Shown here one piece after another: positions 9,530 through 17,141 of a stretch of 21,556 bases of DNA. The position numbers were made by a program, and so were the translations under genes. Every line of letters starts with the position of its first letter. Within the stretch, counting starts at the first letter, position 1. This stretch comes from Pseudomonadota bacterium (GTDB lineage Bacteria > Pseudomonadota > Gammaproteobacteria > Burkholderiales > Burkholderiaceae_E). The DNA is taken from NCBI GenBank assembly GCA_023388075.1, contig JAEWGX010000018.1, positions 1 through 21,556 of the forward strand, written 5' to 3'. The notes under the pieces were generated by a model that was given only the letters and a program-made list of their open reading frames with translations, was not told where the DNA came from and ran no database searches.

Positions 9530-9973
9530 TCAGCGCGCCGGCTCGGCCGTGCGACGACGCGCCTGCAAGCTGGCGTGGGCCACCTCCTTGTTCTCCCGCC
9601 ACCAGGCGATCATCGTGTCGTAATCGCCATCGAACTTGCGTGTCTTCAGTTCCTCCCACGCCACCGAGCAGACCGTGAACATGTCCCGGCTCAACGCCGT
9701 CCTGGTGGTCGCCCAGTCGCAGACCCAGAACATGCGCTCGAGCGCGGCGGCGTCCAGGTGAGCCAGGGCGGTAGGGGCAGGCCCTGACGATCTTTCCGAC
9801 TGCGCGTGGACGCTCCCGGTGCCCGCCAGCATAGCCAGCGCGGCCAGGGCCACCAGCGCGACCCTGGGCCGCGGCGACGTCGACGCCCTGGGCCGCGGCG
9901 ACGTCGACGCAGTGGGGACAGCCGGGCGCGCTGTCAGGCGAGACCGCCGCAGAAGCGAAGCGATGGATTTCAC
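9530..9973 (-). CDS. Small exported protein of unknown function
   Basis: A 147-residue protein. A hydrophobic core (RVALVALAALAMLAG, about 37-51) ends at VHA|QS, a typical signal-peptidase site after residue 57. The basic region before it is unusually long (about 36 residues) and holds an 8-residue repeat, (A)STSPRPR twice, made by a 24-bp tandem duplication. The mature part of about 90 residues has FWVCDWATTR, VCSVAWEELKTRKFDGDYDTMIAWWRENK and two Cys (85, 102) that may form a disulfide. I know similar unnamed secreted proteins in proteobacteria but no function. I chose GTG at 9973 because GGAGG lies 7 bases before it; a TTG two codons earlier would sit on top of that site. It is divergent from a membrane-bound regulator. 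Confidence 0.72.
   Translation of the reverse strand: MKSIASLLRRSRLTARPAVPTASTSPRPRASTSPRPRVALVALAALAMLAGTGSVHAQSERSSGPAPTALAHLDAAALERMFWVCDWATTRTALSRDMFTVCSVAWEELKTRKFDGDYDTMIAWWRENKEVAHASLQARRRTAEPAR
9862..9909. repeat. Perfect 24-bp tandem duplication inside an exported-protein gene
   Basis: Two identical adjacent copies (9862-9885 and 9886-9909), each beginning CCCTGGGCC and ending GTCGACG. The length is a multiple of three, so the frame is kept. It adds eight residues to the basic region before the signal-peptide core. The perfect identity suggests a recent duplication. Confidence 0.95.
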
Positions 9974-10031
9974 GTGCAAACCTCCAGGCTGACGGGGTAC
10001 TGTTCACCCTAGGCCATGGCGCTCCCGGCGG

Positions 10032-10060
10032 CCTGAAACCATCCTGAAATTGCCCTGAAA
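10032..10060. promoter_or_regulatory. Triple 11-bp-spaced direct repeat, PhoB-box-like operator
   Basis: CCTGAAA occurs at 10032-10038, 10043-10049 and 10054-10060, each start exactly 11 bases after the last. Direct repeats at one helical turn are how OmpR/PhoB-type winged-helix domains bind, and the adjacent gene at 10079 encodes such a domain. On the minus strand the last repeat overlaps the -35 position for a possible -10 TAGGGT (10011-10006) of the exported-protein gene, so activation of that gene is a reasonable guess. On the plus strand the repeats end 18 bases before the regulator's start, which suits autoregulation. Confidence 0.65.
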
Positions 10061-10078
10061 TTTCGACGATCGGACAGC

Positions 10079-11842
10079 GTGAACGATCGATCCGCGATAC
10101 CCGACCCGGTGACGACCCGCCGCCTCCTGCTCGGCGGGCACGTGCTCGATCTCGACGAGGGCGAGCTTCGTGCCGCCGACGGCCGGCTGGCCGGCTTGCG
10201 CCGGCGCTCGCTCGCGCTGCTGCTGGACCTGGGTGCCCGGGCCGGGCAGGTGGTGAGCCGCGAAGACCTGATGCGCCGCGTCTGGCCGGGCCTCGTCGTC
10301 GGCGACGATTCCATCACCCAGGCCGTGGCAGACATCCGCCGGGTGATAGGAGACGACGAGCACCGCCTGTTGCAGACGGTGGCCCGGCGTGGCTACGTGC
10401 TCGTGCCGAGCGGGTTGGACGTGACGCCGCCGGGCCCGGCACCGGAACCGACCGCTGCAGGTTCGGCTGCCGCCGTCGATGCGGCCATGGCGCCGCAGGC
10501 CGCGGCTGCCGCTTCGCGACGCAGCCGCTGGGTCGCTGTCACGGCCTTGGCAGCCGGCCTGCTGGGAGCCGCGGCCTGGTTGTCGATCCAGCCGGCCGGC
10601 CCGCCCGAGGCCGGGTCGTCCACCACGTCCCCGTCACCAGCCGCGACGCAGGCGTTGTCGGTCGTGGTCCTGCCGCTGCAGGTAGACAGCCGCGCGCGCG
10701 ACAGCGTCTGGTTCGCCGACGCGCTGCACGGCGACCTGATCACCGAGGTGTCGCGGCTGCACGACGTCATGGTGATCGCGCGCGACACGGCCTTCACCTA
10801 CCGCGACCGCGACGTCGATCCGCGGCAGGTTGCACGAGAACTCGACGTGCGCTACGTGGTGCGCGGCACGCTGCGGCGCGACGAGGACCGGGTGCGCATG
10901 AGCATGTCCCTGATCGATGGCGAAAGCGGCGCCCAGCGCTGGGCCGAGCGCTACGACTTCAGTCGAGCCACCCTGCCGCAGGTGCTCGACGACCTCGCCG
11001 TCAACATCGAGCGCTCGCTGCAAGGCGCGCTGATTCGCAGCGCAGCGGCGCGGCACAACGCGTTGTCCGTGTCCGAGGCCTCCGCCGACGACCTCTCGAT
11101 GCGTGCCTTCGCACTGTGGTATCGCGGCTTCAACCGCGACAACATCGGCGAAGCGCTGGACCTGGCCGAGCGCGCGGTGGCGCTGAACCCGGACTCCGTC
11201 CGAGGCTGGGCGGCCCTGTCCTTCATGGGCGTGCAGGCATTGACCAATGGTTGGGCGAAGGACCGCGCGGCGGTGCGGCGCCGCACGGTCGAAGCCGGCC
11301 CGCAGCTCGAACGGCTCGACACCGAAGGTTTCCACACCTATCAGTCCCGCGTCATCCGGGCCTTCCTGGCGAAGGACTGGCCCGAAATGCTGCGCTTGTC
11401 CGACGCCTGGGTGGACCGCCACCGTCACCCGGTGGCCTTCGGGGCGCTCGGGCTCGCGCTGACCTTGAACGGCCGGCACGACGAGGCACCTGCGAAGCTG
11501 GAGCGGGCGCTTCGCCTGAGTCCGCTCGATCCGTTCCGGGCCGAGTGGCAGTACCGCCTGGCGTTGGCGCACTTCGTGGGCGCACGCTATGAGCAGGCGC
11601 GGCATTGGGGGCGCAAGGCCGAAGCGAGCAACCCGTCGCTAGCCTGGCCGCCCGTGCACGCCGCCGCATCGCTGCGCCTGGGATCGCTCACCGAAGCGCA
11701 GGAAGCCCTCGATCGGTTGAAGAGTCGGCACCCCGAGATGACACTCTCGAAAATCGAGCAACGGCTGCCGAGCAAGGAAACGACGTTCGCCGAAGGCCTC
11801 GACCGTCTGACCGCGAGCCTTCGCGAGCTGGGGCTGCACTGA
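10079..11842 (+). CDS. CadC/ToxR-like membrane-anchored regulator with TPR region
   Basis: A 587-residue one-component regulator. Residues 15-110 form an OmpR/PhoB-type winged helix (REDLMRRVWPGLVVGDDSIT, then VARRGYVL). A low-complexity Ala/Pro linker leads to one membrane segment (about 151-170). The outer part starts with a domain like the FlgO/TolB-N-type region of this regulator class (VVVLPLQVD to QRWAERYD, about 193-292), followed by TPR-like helical repeats to about residue 580. It has no phosphorylation receiver domain, so it probably senses directly through the periplasmic part. The start is GTG with a weak ribosome site; no ATG is closer to the conserved domain. It is divergent from the exported-protein gene, with 11-bp repeats between. 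Stimulus unknown. Confidence 0.88.
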   Translation: MNDRSAIPDPVTTRRLLLGGHVLDLDEGELRAADGRLAGLRRRSLALLLDLGARAGQVVSREDLMRRVWPGLVVGDDSITQAVADIRRVIGDDEHRLLQTVARRGYVLVPSGLDVTPPGPAPEPTAAGSAAAVDAAMAPQAAAAASRRSRWVAVTALAAGLLGAAAWLSIQPAGPPEAGSSTTSPSPAATQALSVVVLPLQVDSRARDSVWFADALHGDLITEVSRLHDVMVIARDTAFTYRDRDVDPRQVARELDVRYVVRGTLRRDEDRVRMSMSLIDGESGAQRWAERYDFSRATLPQVLDDLAVNIERSLQGALIRSAAARHNALSVSEASADDLSMRAFALWYRGFNRDNIGEALDLAERAVALNPDSVRGWAALSFMGVQALTNGWAKDRAAVRRRTVEAGPQLERLDTEGFHTYQSRVIRAFLAKDWPEMLRLSDAWVDRHRHPVAFGALGLALTLNGRHDEAPAKLERALRLSPLDPFRAEWQYRLALAHFVGARYEQARHWGRKAEASNPSLAWPPVHAAASLRLGSLTEAQEALDRLKSRHPEMTLSKIEQRLPSKETTFAEGLDRLTASLRELGLH

Positions 11843-12162
11843 CAAGAATCCACTATCACGTCTACGTCGTGCTGCTGAACCCGGCGGTCTGGTCGCATGC
11901 ACGCTTCCGGGCCGCGAACCCGGATCATGAGGTCGGCAAGCCCTGCGTCTATGTCGGCATGACGGGTCAGGATCCCGACGTCCGCTTCGACAAGCACAAG
12001 GCCGGCATCCGGGCGAACCGGTTCGTCCAGCGCTACGGCGAGCGGCTGATGCCGGCGCTGTACGAGGTCTACAACCCGATGCCCTACGATGCCGCCCGCG
12101 ACATGGAGATCGAGCTGGCCGAAGCGCTGCGCGAGCAGGGGTATGCGGTGTGGCAGGCCTGA
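11839..12162 (+). CDS. Small GIY-YIG-like protein, apparent CTG start
   Basis: A protein of about 107 residues. It contains YHVYVV (6-11) and YVGMTG (38-43), which fit the two strands of a GIY-YIG nuclease core, then RFDKHK (49-54) and a helix with Glu (DMEIELAE, 88-95). Arg and Glu at these places are the usual catalytic residues. Homologous unnamed proteins carry the same GLYVGMTG...RYG...NPMPY...GY pattern. The coding frame is clear, but there is no ATG, GTG or TTG near the conserved N-terminus. CTG at 11839, overlapping the regulator's TGA and preceded by TGGGG, is the best candidate, implying coupled translation. An internal GTG would remove the first strand. Its stop lies 9 bases from the convergent aminotransferase gene. 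Confidence 0.68.
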   Translation: MTRIHYHVYVVLLNPAVWSHARFRAANPDHEVGKPCVYVGMTGQDPDVRFDKHKAGIRANRFVQRYGERLMPALYEVYNPMPYDAARDMEIELAEALREQGYAVWQA

Positions 12163-12171
12163 CCAGAGCGC

Positions 12172-13299
12172 TCAAAGGATGCGGCCGAGCGCCTCGTCGA
12201 GATGGCGCACCGTACGCTCGACGTTACCCAGCTTGTCGAGACCGAAGAGGCCGAGACGGAAGGTACGGAAATCCGCCGGCTCGTCGCACTGCAAGGGCAC
12301 GCCAGCCGCAGTCTGCAGCCCCACGGCGGCGAACTTGCTTCCCGAGTGGATCTCGGGATCGTCGGTATAGCTCACCACCACCCCCGGCGCCTCGAAGCCG
12401 GGCGCCGCGACGCTCGGGAAACCGCGCTTGGCGAGCAGCGCGCGCACCGAATCCCCGAGCTTCTGCTGCGCGTCCCGCACCTTGTCGAAGCCCAGAGCCT
12501 CGGTTTCCAGCATGACGTCGCGCAGGCGCGCCAGCGCATCGGTCGGCAGCGTGGCGTGGTACAGGTGGCCGCCCTTCTCGTAGGCCTCCATGATCTGCAG
12601 CCACTTGCGCAGGTCGCAGGAGTAGCTGGTGCTGGCGGTGTGCTCGATGCGCTCGCGCGCGGTCCGCCCGAGCATCACCAGGGCGCAGCATGGCGAGGCA
12701 CTCCAGCCCTTCTGCGGCGCGCTGATAAGGACATCGACGCCCATGGCCTCCATGTCTACCCAGATGGTGCCCGAGGCGACGCAGTCCAGGACGAACAGGC
12801 CGCCCGTTTCGTGGACCGCCGCTGCGACTGCGCGCAGGTAGTCGTCCGGCAGGATCATCCCCGAGGCCGTCTCGACGTGAGGCGCGAAGACGACGGCCGG
12901 CTTCTGTTCGCGGATCGCGGCGACCACCTCGTCGATCGGCGCCGGCGCGAACGGGGCCTGCCGTCCCGCGGACACCTGCCGGGCCTTCAACACCACGGTC
13001 CCGGACGTGACGCTACCGGTCTCGAAGATCTGCGACCAGCGATAGCTGAACCAGCCGTTGCGCAGCACCAGCGCCTTTTGCCCGGTGGCGAACTGGCGCG
13101 CCACCGCCTCCATGCCGAACGTGCCGCTGCCCGGGACCACTATGGCAGAGTGCGCGCGATAGACCGTCTTGAGGACCCGCGAAATGTCCTTCATGACGCC
13201 CTGGAACTTCCGGGACATGTGGTTCAGCGCGCGGTCGGTGTAGACCACCGAGTATTCGAGCAGGCCGTCGGGGTCGACGTCAGGCAGCAGGGCGGGCAT
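12172..13299 (-). CDS. Class V PLP-dependent aminotransferase (alanine/serine-glyoxylate type)
   Basis: A 375-residue PLP enzyme of the class V aminotransferase fold. Visible: the phosphate-binding GSGTFGMEA (57-65), HVETASG (141-147), the pyridine-binding Asp in LDCVASG (D172) and the Schiff-base Lys in SAPQKGWS (K197). Overall it most resembles alanine-glyoxylate/serine-glyoxylate transaminases, but the substrates cannot be fixed from sequence. AAGGAG lies about 7 bases before the ATG. It is downstream of, and on the same strand as, a Bug-type receptor gene, 74 bases away. That gap holds a GC stem and a possible -10, so it may also have its own promoter. Confidence 0.9.
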   Translation of the reverse strand: MPALLPDVDPDGLLEYSVVYTDRALNHMSRKFQGVMKDISRVLKTVYRAHSAIVVPGSGTFGMEAVARQFATGQKALVLRNGWFSYRWSQIFETGSVTSGTVVLKARQVSAGRQAPFAPAPIDEVVAAIREQKPAVVFAPHVETASGMILPDDYLRAVAAAVHETGGLFVLDCVASGTIWVDMEAMGVDVLISAPQKGWSASPCCALVMLGRTARERIEHTASTSYSCDLRKWLQIMEAYEKGGHLYHATLPTDALARLRDVMLETEALGFDKVRDAQQKLGDSVRALLAKRGFPSVAAPGFEAPGVVVSYTDDPEIHSGSKFAAVGLQTAAGVPLQCDEPADFRTFRLGLFGLDKLGNVERTVRHLDEALGRIL

Positions 13300-13324
13300 G
13301 TGCGGTCTCCTTGGTCAGAGAGGC

Positions 13325-13364
13325 ATTATCCGCCATGTCCCGCCGGGCCGGCTTGGGCGCCGGC
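13325..13364 (-). promoter_or_regulatory. Stem and possible -10 element before the aminotransferase
   Basis: In the gap between the receptor and aminotransferase genes (13300-13373), GCCGGC at 13359-13364 pairs with GCCGGC at 13347-13352 around a 6-base loop. GATAAT (13330-13325) follows as a good -10 match, 25 bases before the ATG. No clear -35 is seen and the stem lacks a T-run. Confidence 0.3.
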
Positions 13365-13373
13365 AAGTCTCTC

Positions 13374-14375
13374 CTACCCCACGCGGATGCCGGTCGCCCG
13401 GATGATCGGTTCCCAGTACGCCCGCTCCGCGACGATGCGCTTCGCCATCTCCGCCGGCGTGCTCGATACCGCGACGATCCCCGACTCCGCGAACTTCGCG
13501 ACCAGCTCGGGCCGCGCCACCGCCTCCCGGATCGCTTCCGCCCCTACTGCGACCTGGTTCGCGGGTACGCCGCCCGACGCATAGAACGCGAACCATTCGG
13601 ACACGACGAGGTCGGGAAAGTCGAGCGTCGCGAAGACCGGCACGTCCGGCATGTAGCGCGTCGGCCGGGCCGCGGTGCTGGCAAGCACCCGCAGCCGGCC
13701 GGCGTCGCGATGCTGGCGCAGCACCCCTTCGGGCAGGATCAGACCGGCGATCTCGCCGCCGAGCAGCGCGACCACGACCTGTCCTCCACCGGGATAAGTG
13801 ACGTTCTGCCACGTGACTCCGGCCTGCCGGAAGAGGAGCGCCTCCACCAGGTGCGGCAGGGTTCCCACGCCGGGAGATCCGATGTTGGCCGACTGCGGAT
13901 GGCGGCGCATCCACTCCAGGAATCCCTTCAGGTCCCGCACGTCGCCGGGCACGGCAGGGCCGACCGCCAGGGCGAGCGGCATCTCGGCGGCGAGCGAGAC
14001 CGGCTGCAGGTCGGCCGCCGGGTCGTACGAGAGCTTCTCGTACAGCACCGGATTCACGGTCGCGACCGAGCCCGCGCCAAGCATCAGGGTGGCCCCGTCC
14101 GCGGGGAACATCTTCAGCGCATTCACGGCGACCTGGGCGGCGGCGCCTGGACGGTTCTCGACGATCGCGCGTTGGAAATGCCCACCGCCCAGTTGCTCGG
14201 CCACGCGGCGCGCGACGATGTCAGGGGTGCTTCCGGCGCCGGCGCTGCAGAGGATGCGCAGCGTCGCGGGGGTCGACTGGGCGCGGGCAAGGGGGCTCGC
14301 GGCCAGCGCCAGCGAGGCCAGGGCGGCAGAGCCGGCGCGAAGCAGCTCGCGGCGTGTGCACGGGTCGCATTTCAT
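13374..14375 (-). CDS. Bug/TctC-family periplasmic solute receptor
   Basis: A 333-residue tripartite-tricarboxylate-type receptor (Bug family). The leader has TRRELLRAG, close to a twin-arginine motif, then a hydrophobic stretch and ARA|QS cleavage after residue 32. The mature part shows AGAGSTPDIVARRVAEQLG, VENRPGAAAQVAVNALK, GSPGVGTLPHLVEALLF and YPGGGQVVVALLGGEIAG, the usual Bug blocks; the two loops around AGAG and PGGG normally hold a carboxylate through water molecules. No tctA or tctB membrane genes are nearby, which is common for Bug proteins in Burkholderiales. GGAGG lies 6 bases before the ATG. It is divergent from a LysR regulator, which probably controls it. Ligand unknown. Confidence 0.93.
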   Translation of the reverse strand: MKCDPCTRRELLRAGSAALASLALAASPLARAQSTPATLRILCSAGAGSTPDIVARRVAEQLGGGHFQRAIVENRPGAAAQVAVNALKMFPADGATLMLGAGSVATVNPVLYEKLSYDPAADLQPVSLAAEMPLALAVGPAVPGDVRDLKGFLEWMRRHPQSANIGSPGVGTLPHLVEALLFRQAGVTWQNVTYPGGGQVVVALLGGEIAGLILPEGVLRQHRDAGRLRVLASTAARPTRYMPDVPVFATLDFPDLVVSEWFAFYASGGVPANQVAVGAEAIREAVARPELVAKFAESGIVAVSSTPAEMAKRIVAERAYWEPIIRATGIRVG

Positions 14376-14448
14376 CGGATCCTCCTGCAGCGGTTGTGGT
14401 GTGCTCGAATTTGCGCATACGGCCGGTCCTGGCGGAAGATGCGGAACG

Positions 14449-14464
14449 CGGCATGATGATGCCG
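14449..14464. promoter_or_regulatory. 16-bp inverted repeat between receptor and LysR genes
   Basis: CGGCAT-GATG-ATGCCG is a perfect 6-bp inverted repeat with a 4-base centre. It lies 23 bases before the LysR ATG in the 112-bp divergent gap, a usual place for a LysR autoregulatory site. It does not show a clean T-N11-A, so the assignment is open. Confidence 0.4.
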
Positions 14465-14487
14465 TTCGTGCATCGCCCGGAGGGCCC

Positions 14488-15483
14488 ATGCGCCTGCAGC
14501 GAATCGAGCAGTTCATTGCAGTGGTGGATGCCGGCAGCATCCGGGGCGCTTCGCGCCGCCTGGCCATCTCCCAGCCCGCCCTTACGCGCGCCTTGCAGCA
14601 ACTGGAGGAAGAGCTCGGCGTGCAGTTGATGCAACGCAGCGTGCGCGGTGCGGTGCTGACCCGGGCCGGAGCCGCCTTCCTGGCGCGGGCGCGGGTCGCG
14701 GAAACCGAGCTGCGCAAGGGCGCCTACGAGGCGCGGCGCAGCGTCGCGGACGGCTGCGAGACGGTATCGCTCGGCGTCTCGTCCACGGCATCGAGCCTGC
14801 TGCTGCCGGAGTTCGCGACGACCATGCTGCAGAAGCGCCCGGGGTTGCAGGTGCGGGTGATGGAAGTGAGCCCGAGCGCCGTCTGGCCGCTGGTGCGTGA
14901 GGCGTCCCTGGATCTGGCCGTGGCGCACCGCACCCGCGACCACCTCGATGCCGGCCTGCGCTATCGCCCTCTGTTCGAGATCCAGATGCGCGTGGCAGCA
15001 CGCCCCGGCCATCCGCTCGCCGGCACCCCGCGCACTTTTCACGAACTCGCGCGCTGCGAGTGGCTGTCGTTGGCTGCACCGGGTCCTTCCACCAACTTCC
15101 TCGCGCAGTCGTTCATGGCCGAAGGCCTGAGCGACCCGATACCGGCCGTGCATTGCAACTCGTACTCGGTCGCGCTGGACCTGGTTAGCGCGACCGACCT
15201 GCTGGCGGTGCTACCGCCGGCCAAGCTCCGTGCCTGCATGGCCGCGGGGCAGTTGGTGGAGATCCCGCTTGCCAAGCCGTTCGTACCGCTCCACGTCGGC
15301 CTCTATACGCGCGCCGATACACCGGCGACGCCAGCGACCCGGATGGCAGCGCAAGTGATCGTCGCGATGGCCCGCCGGATCACTTCGACGGGCGAGCTGC
15401 GCAGCACCGACCCGCTGGGCCTGCCACCTACCGCAGCGCGCAGCCCGGTCGCGCGGCCAATGACAGAAGCAGCCACCTGGTAG
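14488..15483 (+). CDS. LysR-family transcriptional regulator
   Basis: A 331-residue LysR-type regulator. The helix-turn-helix (2-60) includes GSIRGASRRLAISQPALTRALQQLEEELG. The effector-binding domain runs from about residue 90 to 295, with TDLLAVLPPAKL near its end. The last 30 or so residues are a low-complexity extension beyond the usual length. GGAGGG lies about 5 bases before the ATG. It is divergent from one Bug receptor gene (112-bp gap) and 90 bases upstream of another, so either or both may be its targets, probably in answer to the solute they bind. Confidence 0.93.
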   Translation: MRLQRIEQFIAVVDAGSIRGASRRLAISQPALTRALQQLEEELGVQLMQRSVRGAVLTRAGAAFLARARVAETELRKGAYEARRSVADGCETVSLGVSSTASSLLLPEFATTMLQKRPGLQVRVMEVSPSAVWPLVREASLDLAVAHRTRDHLDAGLRYRPLFEIQMRVAARPGHPLAGTPRTFHELARCEWLSLAAPGPSTNFLAQSFMAEGLSDPIPAVHCNSYSVALDLVSATDLLAVLPPAKLRACMAAGQLVEIPLAKPFVPLHVGLYTRADTPATPATRMAAQVIVAMARRITSTGELRSTDPLGLPPTAARSPVARPMTEAATW

Positions 15484-15573
15484 TAAGCTGCGTCGGCCGG
15501 TCTGCGGTCGTCCGGCCACACCGAACGGCGAGTGACGCCGAACCAGAACAACGAGGAACGAGGGAGACCCAGA

Positions 15574-16614
15574 ATGAGCCGCTTCGAACCTGCCAGGGAT
15601 GCCAGCCTGGGCCGTACCCGTCGTCGCTTCGGCGGCCTGCTCGTCGCGATTGCCGCGGCTGCCGTACCGATCCTGCTGGCGCACGCACCCGCGGCCGCGC
15701 AGGACACCTTCCCCACCCGCCAGCTTCGCATGATCGTTCCCTTCTCGGTTGGCGGGACCAGCGACGTGCTGGGACGGCTCATCGGCCAGGCGCTGGGCGA
15801 CGCCCTCGGCCACCAGGTGGTGATCGAGAATCGCCCCGGCGCCAACGGCAACATCGGCGCCGACCTGGTCGCCAAGGCGGCGCCGGACGGCTACACCCTG
15901 CTGCTCGTAGCCGACGGCACCATGGTGATCAACCCGAGCATGTACCCGAACCTGCCGTTCGACCCGGTCCGGGACTTCGCGCCGGTGGCGCGTGTCGCGC
16001 TGGTGCCGCTCATCATCGTTGCGAACCCCAAGTTCGCGGCGACCTCGCCCGCCGAGCTGGTCGCGCTGGGCAAGTCGAGCCCGACCGAGCTCTTCTTCGC
16101 CTCCGCCGGCCCGGGCAGCACCGGACATCTCGCCGGCGAGCTGCTCAAGAGCCGCACTGGCATGAAGATGACCCACGTCGCCTACAAGGGCGGCGGCCAG
16201 GCGGTGACCGACGTGGTCGCCGGCCAGATCCCGCTCCTCGTCACCGCGCTCGCCACGGCCGGGCAGTTCATCAAGGACGGGCGACTGAAGGCGGTGGCGA
16301 TGACGTCCGGCAAGCGGGTCGCGGGTGCGCCCGACGTCCCGACGCTCGCCGAATCCGGCGCCCCCGGCACGGAGGGATTCGACGTCGCCTCCTGGTACGG
16401 CATCGTCGCGCCGGCGGGCACGCCCGAGCCGGTGGTGCGGCGGCTCAACGCGGAGCTGGTGAAGATCCTCGGGTCCGCGGAGATTCGCGCGCGGCTGCAG
16501 GTTCTCGGCGCCGAGCCGATCGGCGACAGCCCGCAGGAATTCGCCGGCGTCATTCGAGACGATCTGGCCCGCTGGGCCAAGATCGTCAAGGACGCCGGCA
16601 TCGCCTTCAAGTGA
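15574..16614 (+). CDS. Bug/TctC-family periplasmic solute receptor
   Basis: A 346-residue Bug-type receptor, a distant paralogue of the one encoded at 13374-14375. The leader contains TRRRFGG, a possible twin-arginine motif, then a hydrophobic segment and AAA|QD cleavage after residue 42. Mature-part blocks: RMIVPFSVGGTSDVLGRLIGQ, VIENRPGANGNIGADLVAKA, DGYTLLLV, FASAGPGSTGHLAGELLK and VAYKGGGQAVTDVVAGQI, all typical. An in-frame GTG 14 codons upstream exists, but AGGGAGA before the ATG favours the start given. A small stem (GGCCGG/CCGGCC, 15495-15517) precedes it. The gene is followed immediately by an acetyltransferase gene. No tctA/tctB nearby. Confidence 0.94.
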   Translation: MSRFEPARDASLGRTRRRFGGLLVAIAAAAVPILLAHAPAAAQDTFPTRQLRMIVPFSVGGTSDVLGRLIGQALGDALGHQVVIENRPGANGNIGADLVAKAAPDGYTLLLVADGTMVINPSMYPNLPFDPVRDFAPVARVALVPLIIVANPKFAATSPAELVALGKSSPTELFFASAGPGSTGHLAGELLKSRTGMKMTHVAYKGGGQAVTDVVAGQIPLLVTALATAGQFIKDGRLKAVAMTSGKRVAGAPDVPTLAESGAPGTEGFDVASWYGIVAPAGTPEPVVRRLNAELVKILGSAEIRARLQVLGAEPIGDSPQEFAGVIRDDLARWAKIVKDAGIAFK

Positions 16615-16625
16615 CCGGCCCCCGC

Positions 16626-17066
16626 ATGGACATTCGCCTCGCCACACCCGCAGACCACCTGGCCTGGCTGGACCTCTGGCGCGGCTACCAGGTCTTCTAC
16701 AAGGTCGACATCGACGCCGCGACCACGGCGATGGCCTGGCAGCGCATGCTCGACGACAGCGAGCCGATGTGGTGCGCAGTGGCGGAGGACGACGGCAAGC
16801 TGGTCGGCATCGTCCACTACCTCACCCACCGCAGCACCTGGACGATCGGCAACTACTGCTACCTGCAGGACCTGTTCGTCGACCGAAGCCGGCGCGCGCA
16901 GGGCATCGGCCGCGCCCTGATCCGGCATGTCTACGATCGCGCCGCTGCGATGGGCTGCTCCCGCGTCTGGTGGCTGACCCATGAGACCAACACCGACGCG
17001 ATGAAGCTCTACGACCAGGTGGCCGATCGCAGCGGGTTCGTGCAGTACCGCAAGCTGCTGGTCTGA
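16626..17066 (+). CDS. GNAT-family N-acetyltransferase
   Basis: A 146-residue acetyltransferase of the GNAT fold that would transfer acetyl from acetyl-CoA to an amine. The acetyl-CoA motif A is clear: LQDLFVDRSRRAQGIGRALI (80-99, with the R/Q-x-x-G-x-G signature), followed by WWLTHETNTDAMKLYDQV. The start MDIRLATPADH fits the family; a GTG at 16611 overlapping the receptor's stop would add five residues. No ribosome site is evident, so translation is probably coupled to the receptor gene 11 bases upstream. Acceptor unknown. Confidence 0.9.
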   Translation: MDIRLATPADHLAWLDLWRGYQVFYKVDIDAATTAMAWQRMLDDSEPMWCAVAEDDGKLVGIVHYLTHRSTWTIGNYCYLQDLFVDRSRRAQGIGRALIRHVYDRAAAMGCSRVWWLTHETNTDAMKLYDQVADRSGFVQYRKLLV

Positions 17067-17083
17067 GGGCCTGACGCCTTCAC

Positions 17084-17111
17084 GGGGCCGGGCTTCGCCG
17101 AGCCTGGCCCC
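17084..17111 (+). terminator. Strong hairpin after the acetyltransferase gene, possible terminator
   Basis: GGGGCCGGGCT (17084-17094) pairs with AGCCTGGCCCC (17101-17111) with one G-T wobble, around a 6-base loop, 17 bases after the stop codon. No T-run follows, so it may be a transcript-end stabiliser or act with Rho rather than being a classical intrinsic terminator. Confidence 0.4.
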
Positions 17112-17141
17112 CGCGCTCGGGTACCATCTCCGCAGGACATT

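Noticed and set aside
10032..10060. CCTGAAA repeats as a CRISPR or satellite
   Set aside because: Seven-base repeats with 4-base gaps, only three copies. The 11-bp period and the adjacent OmpR-type regulator fit an operator far better.
14449..14464. Inverted repeat as an insertion-sequence end or attachment site
   Set aside because: No transposase or integrase, no second copy of the arms elsewhere in the window and no target duplication were seen.
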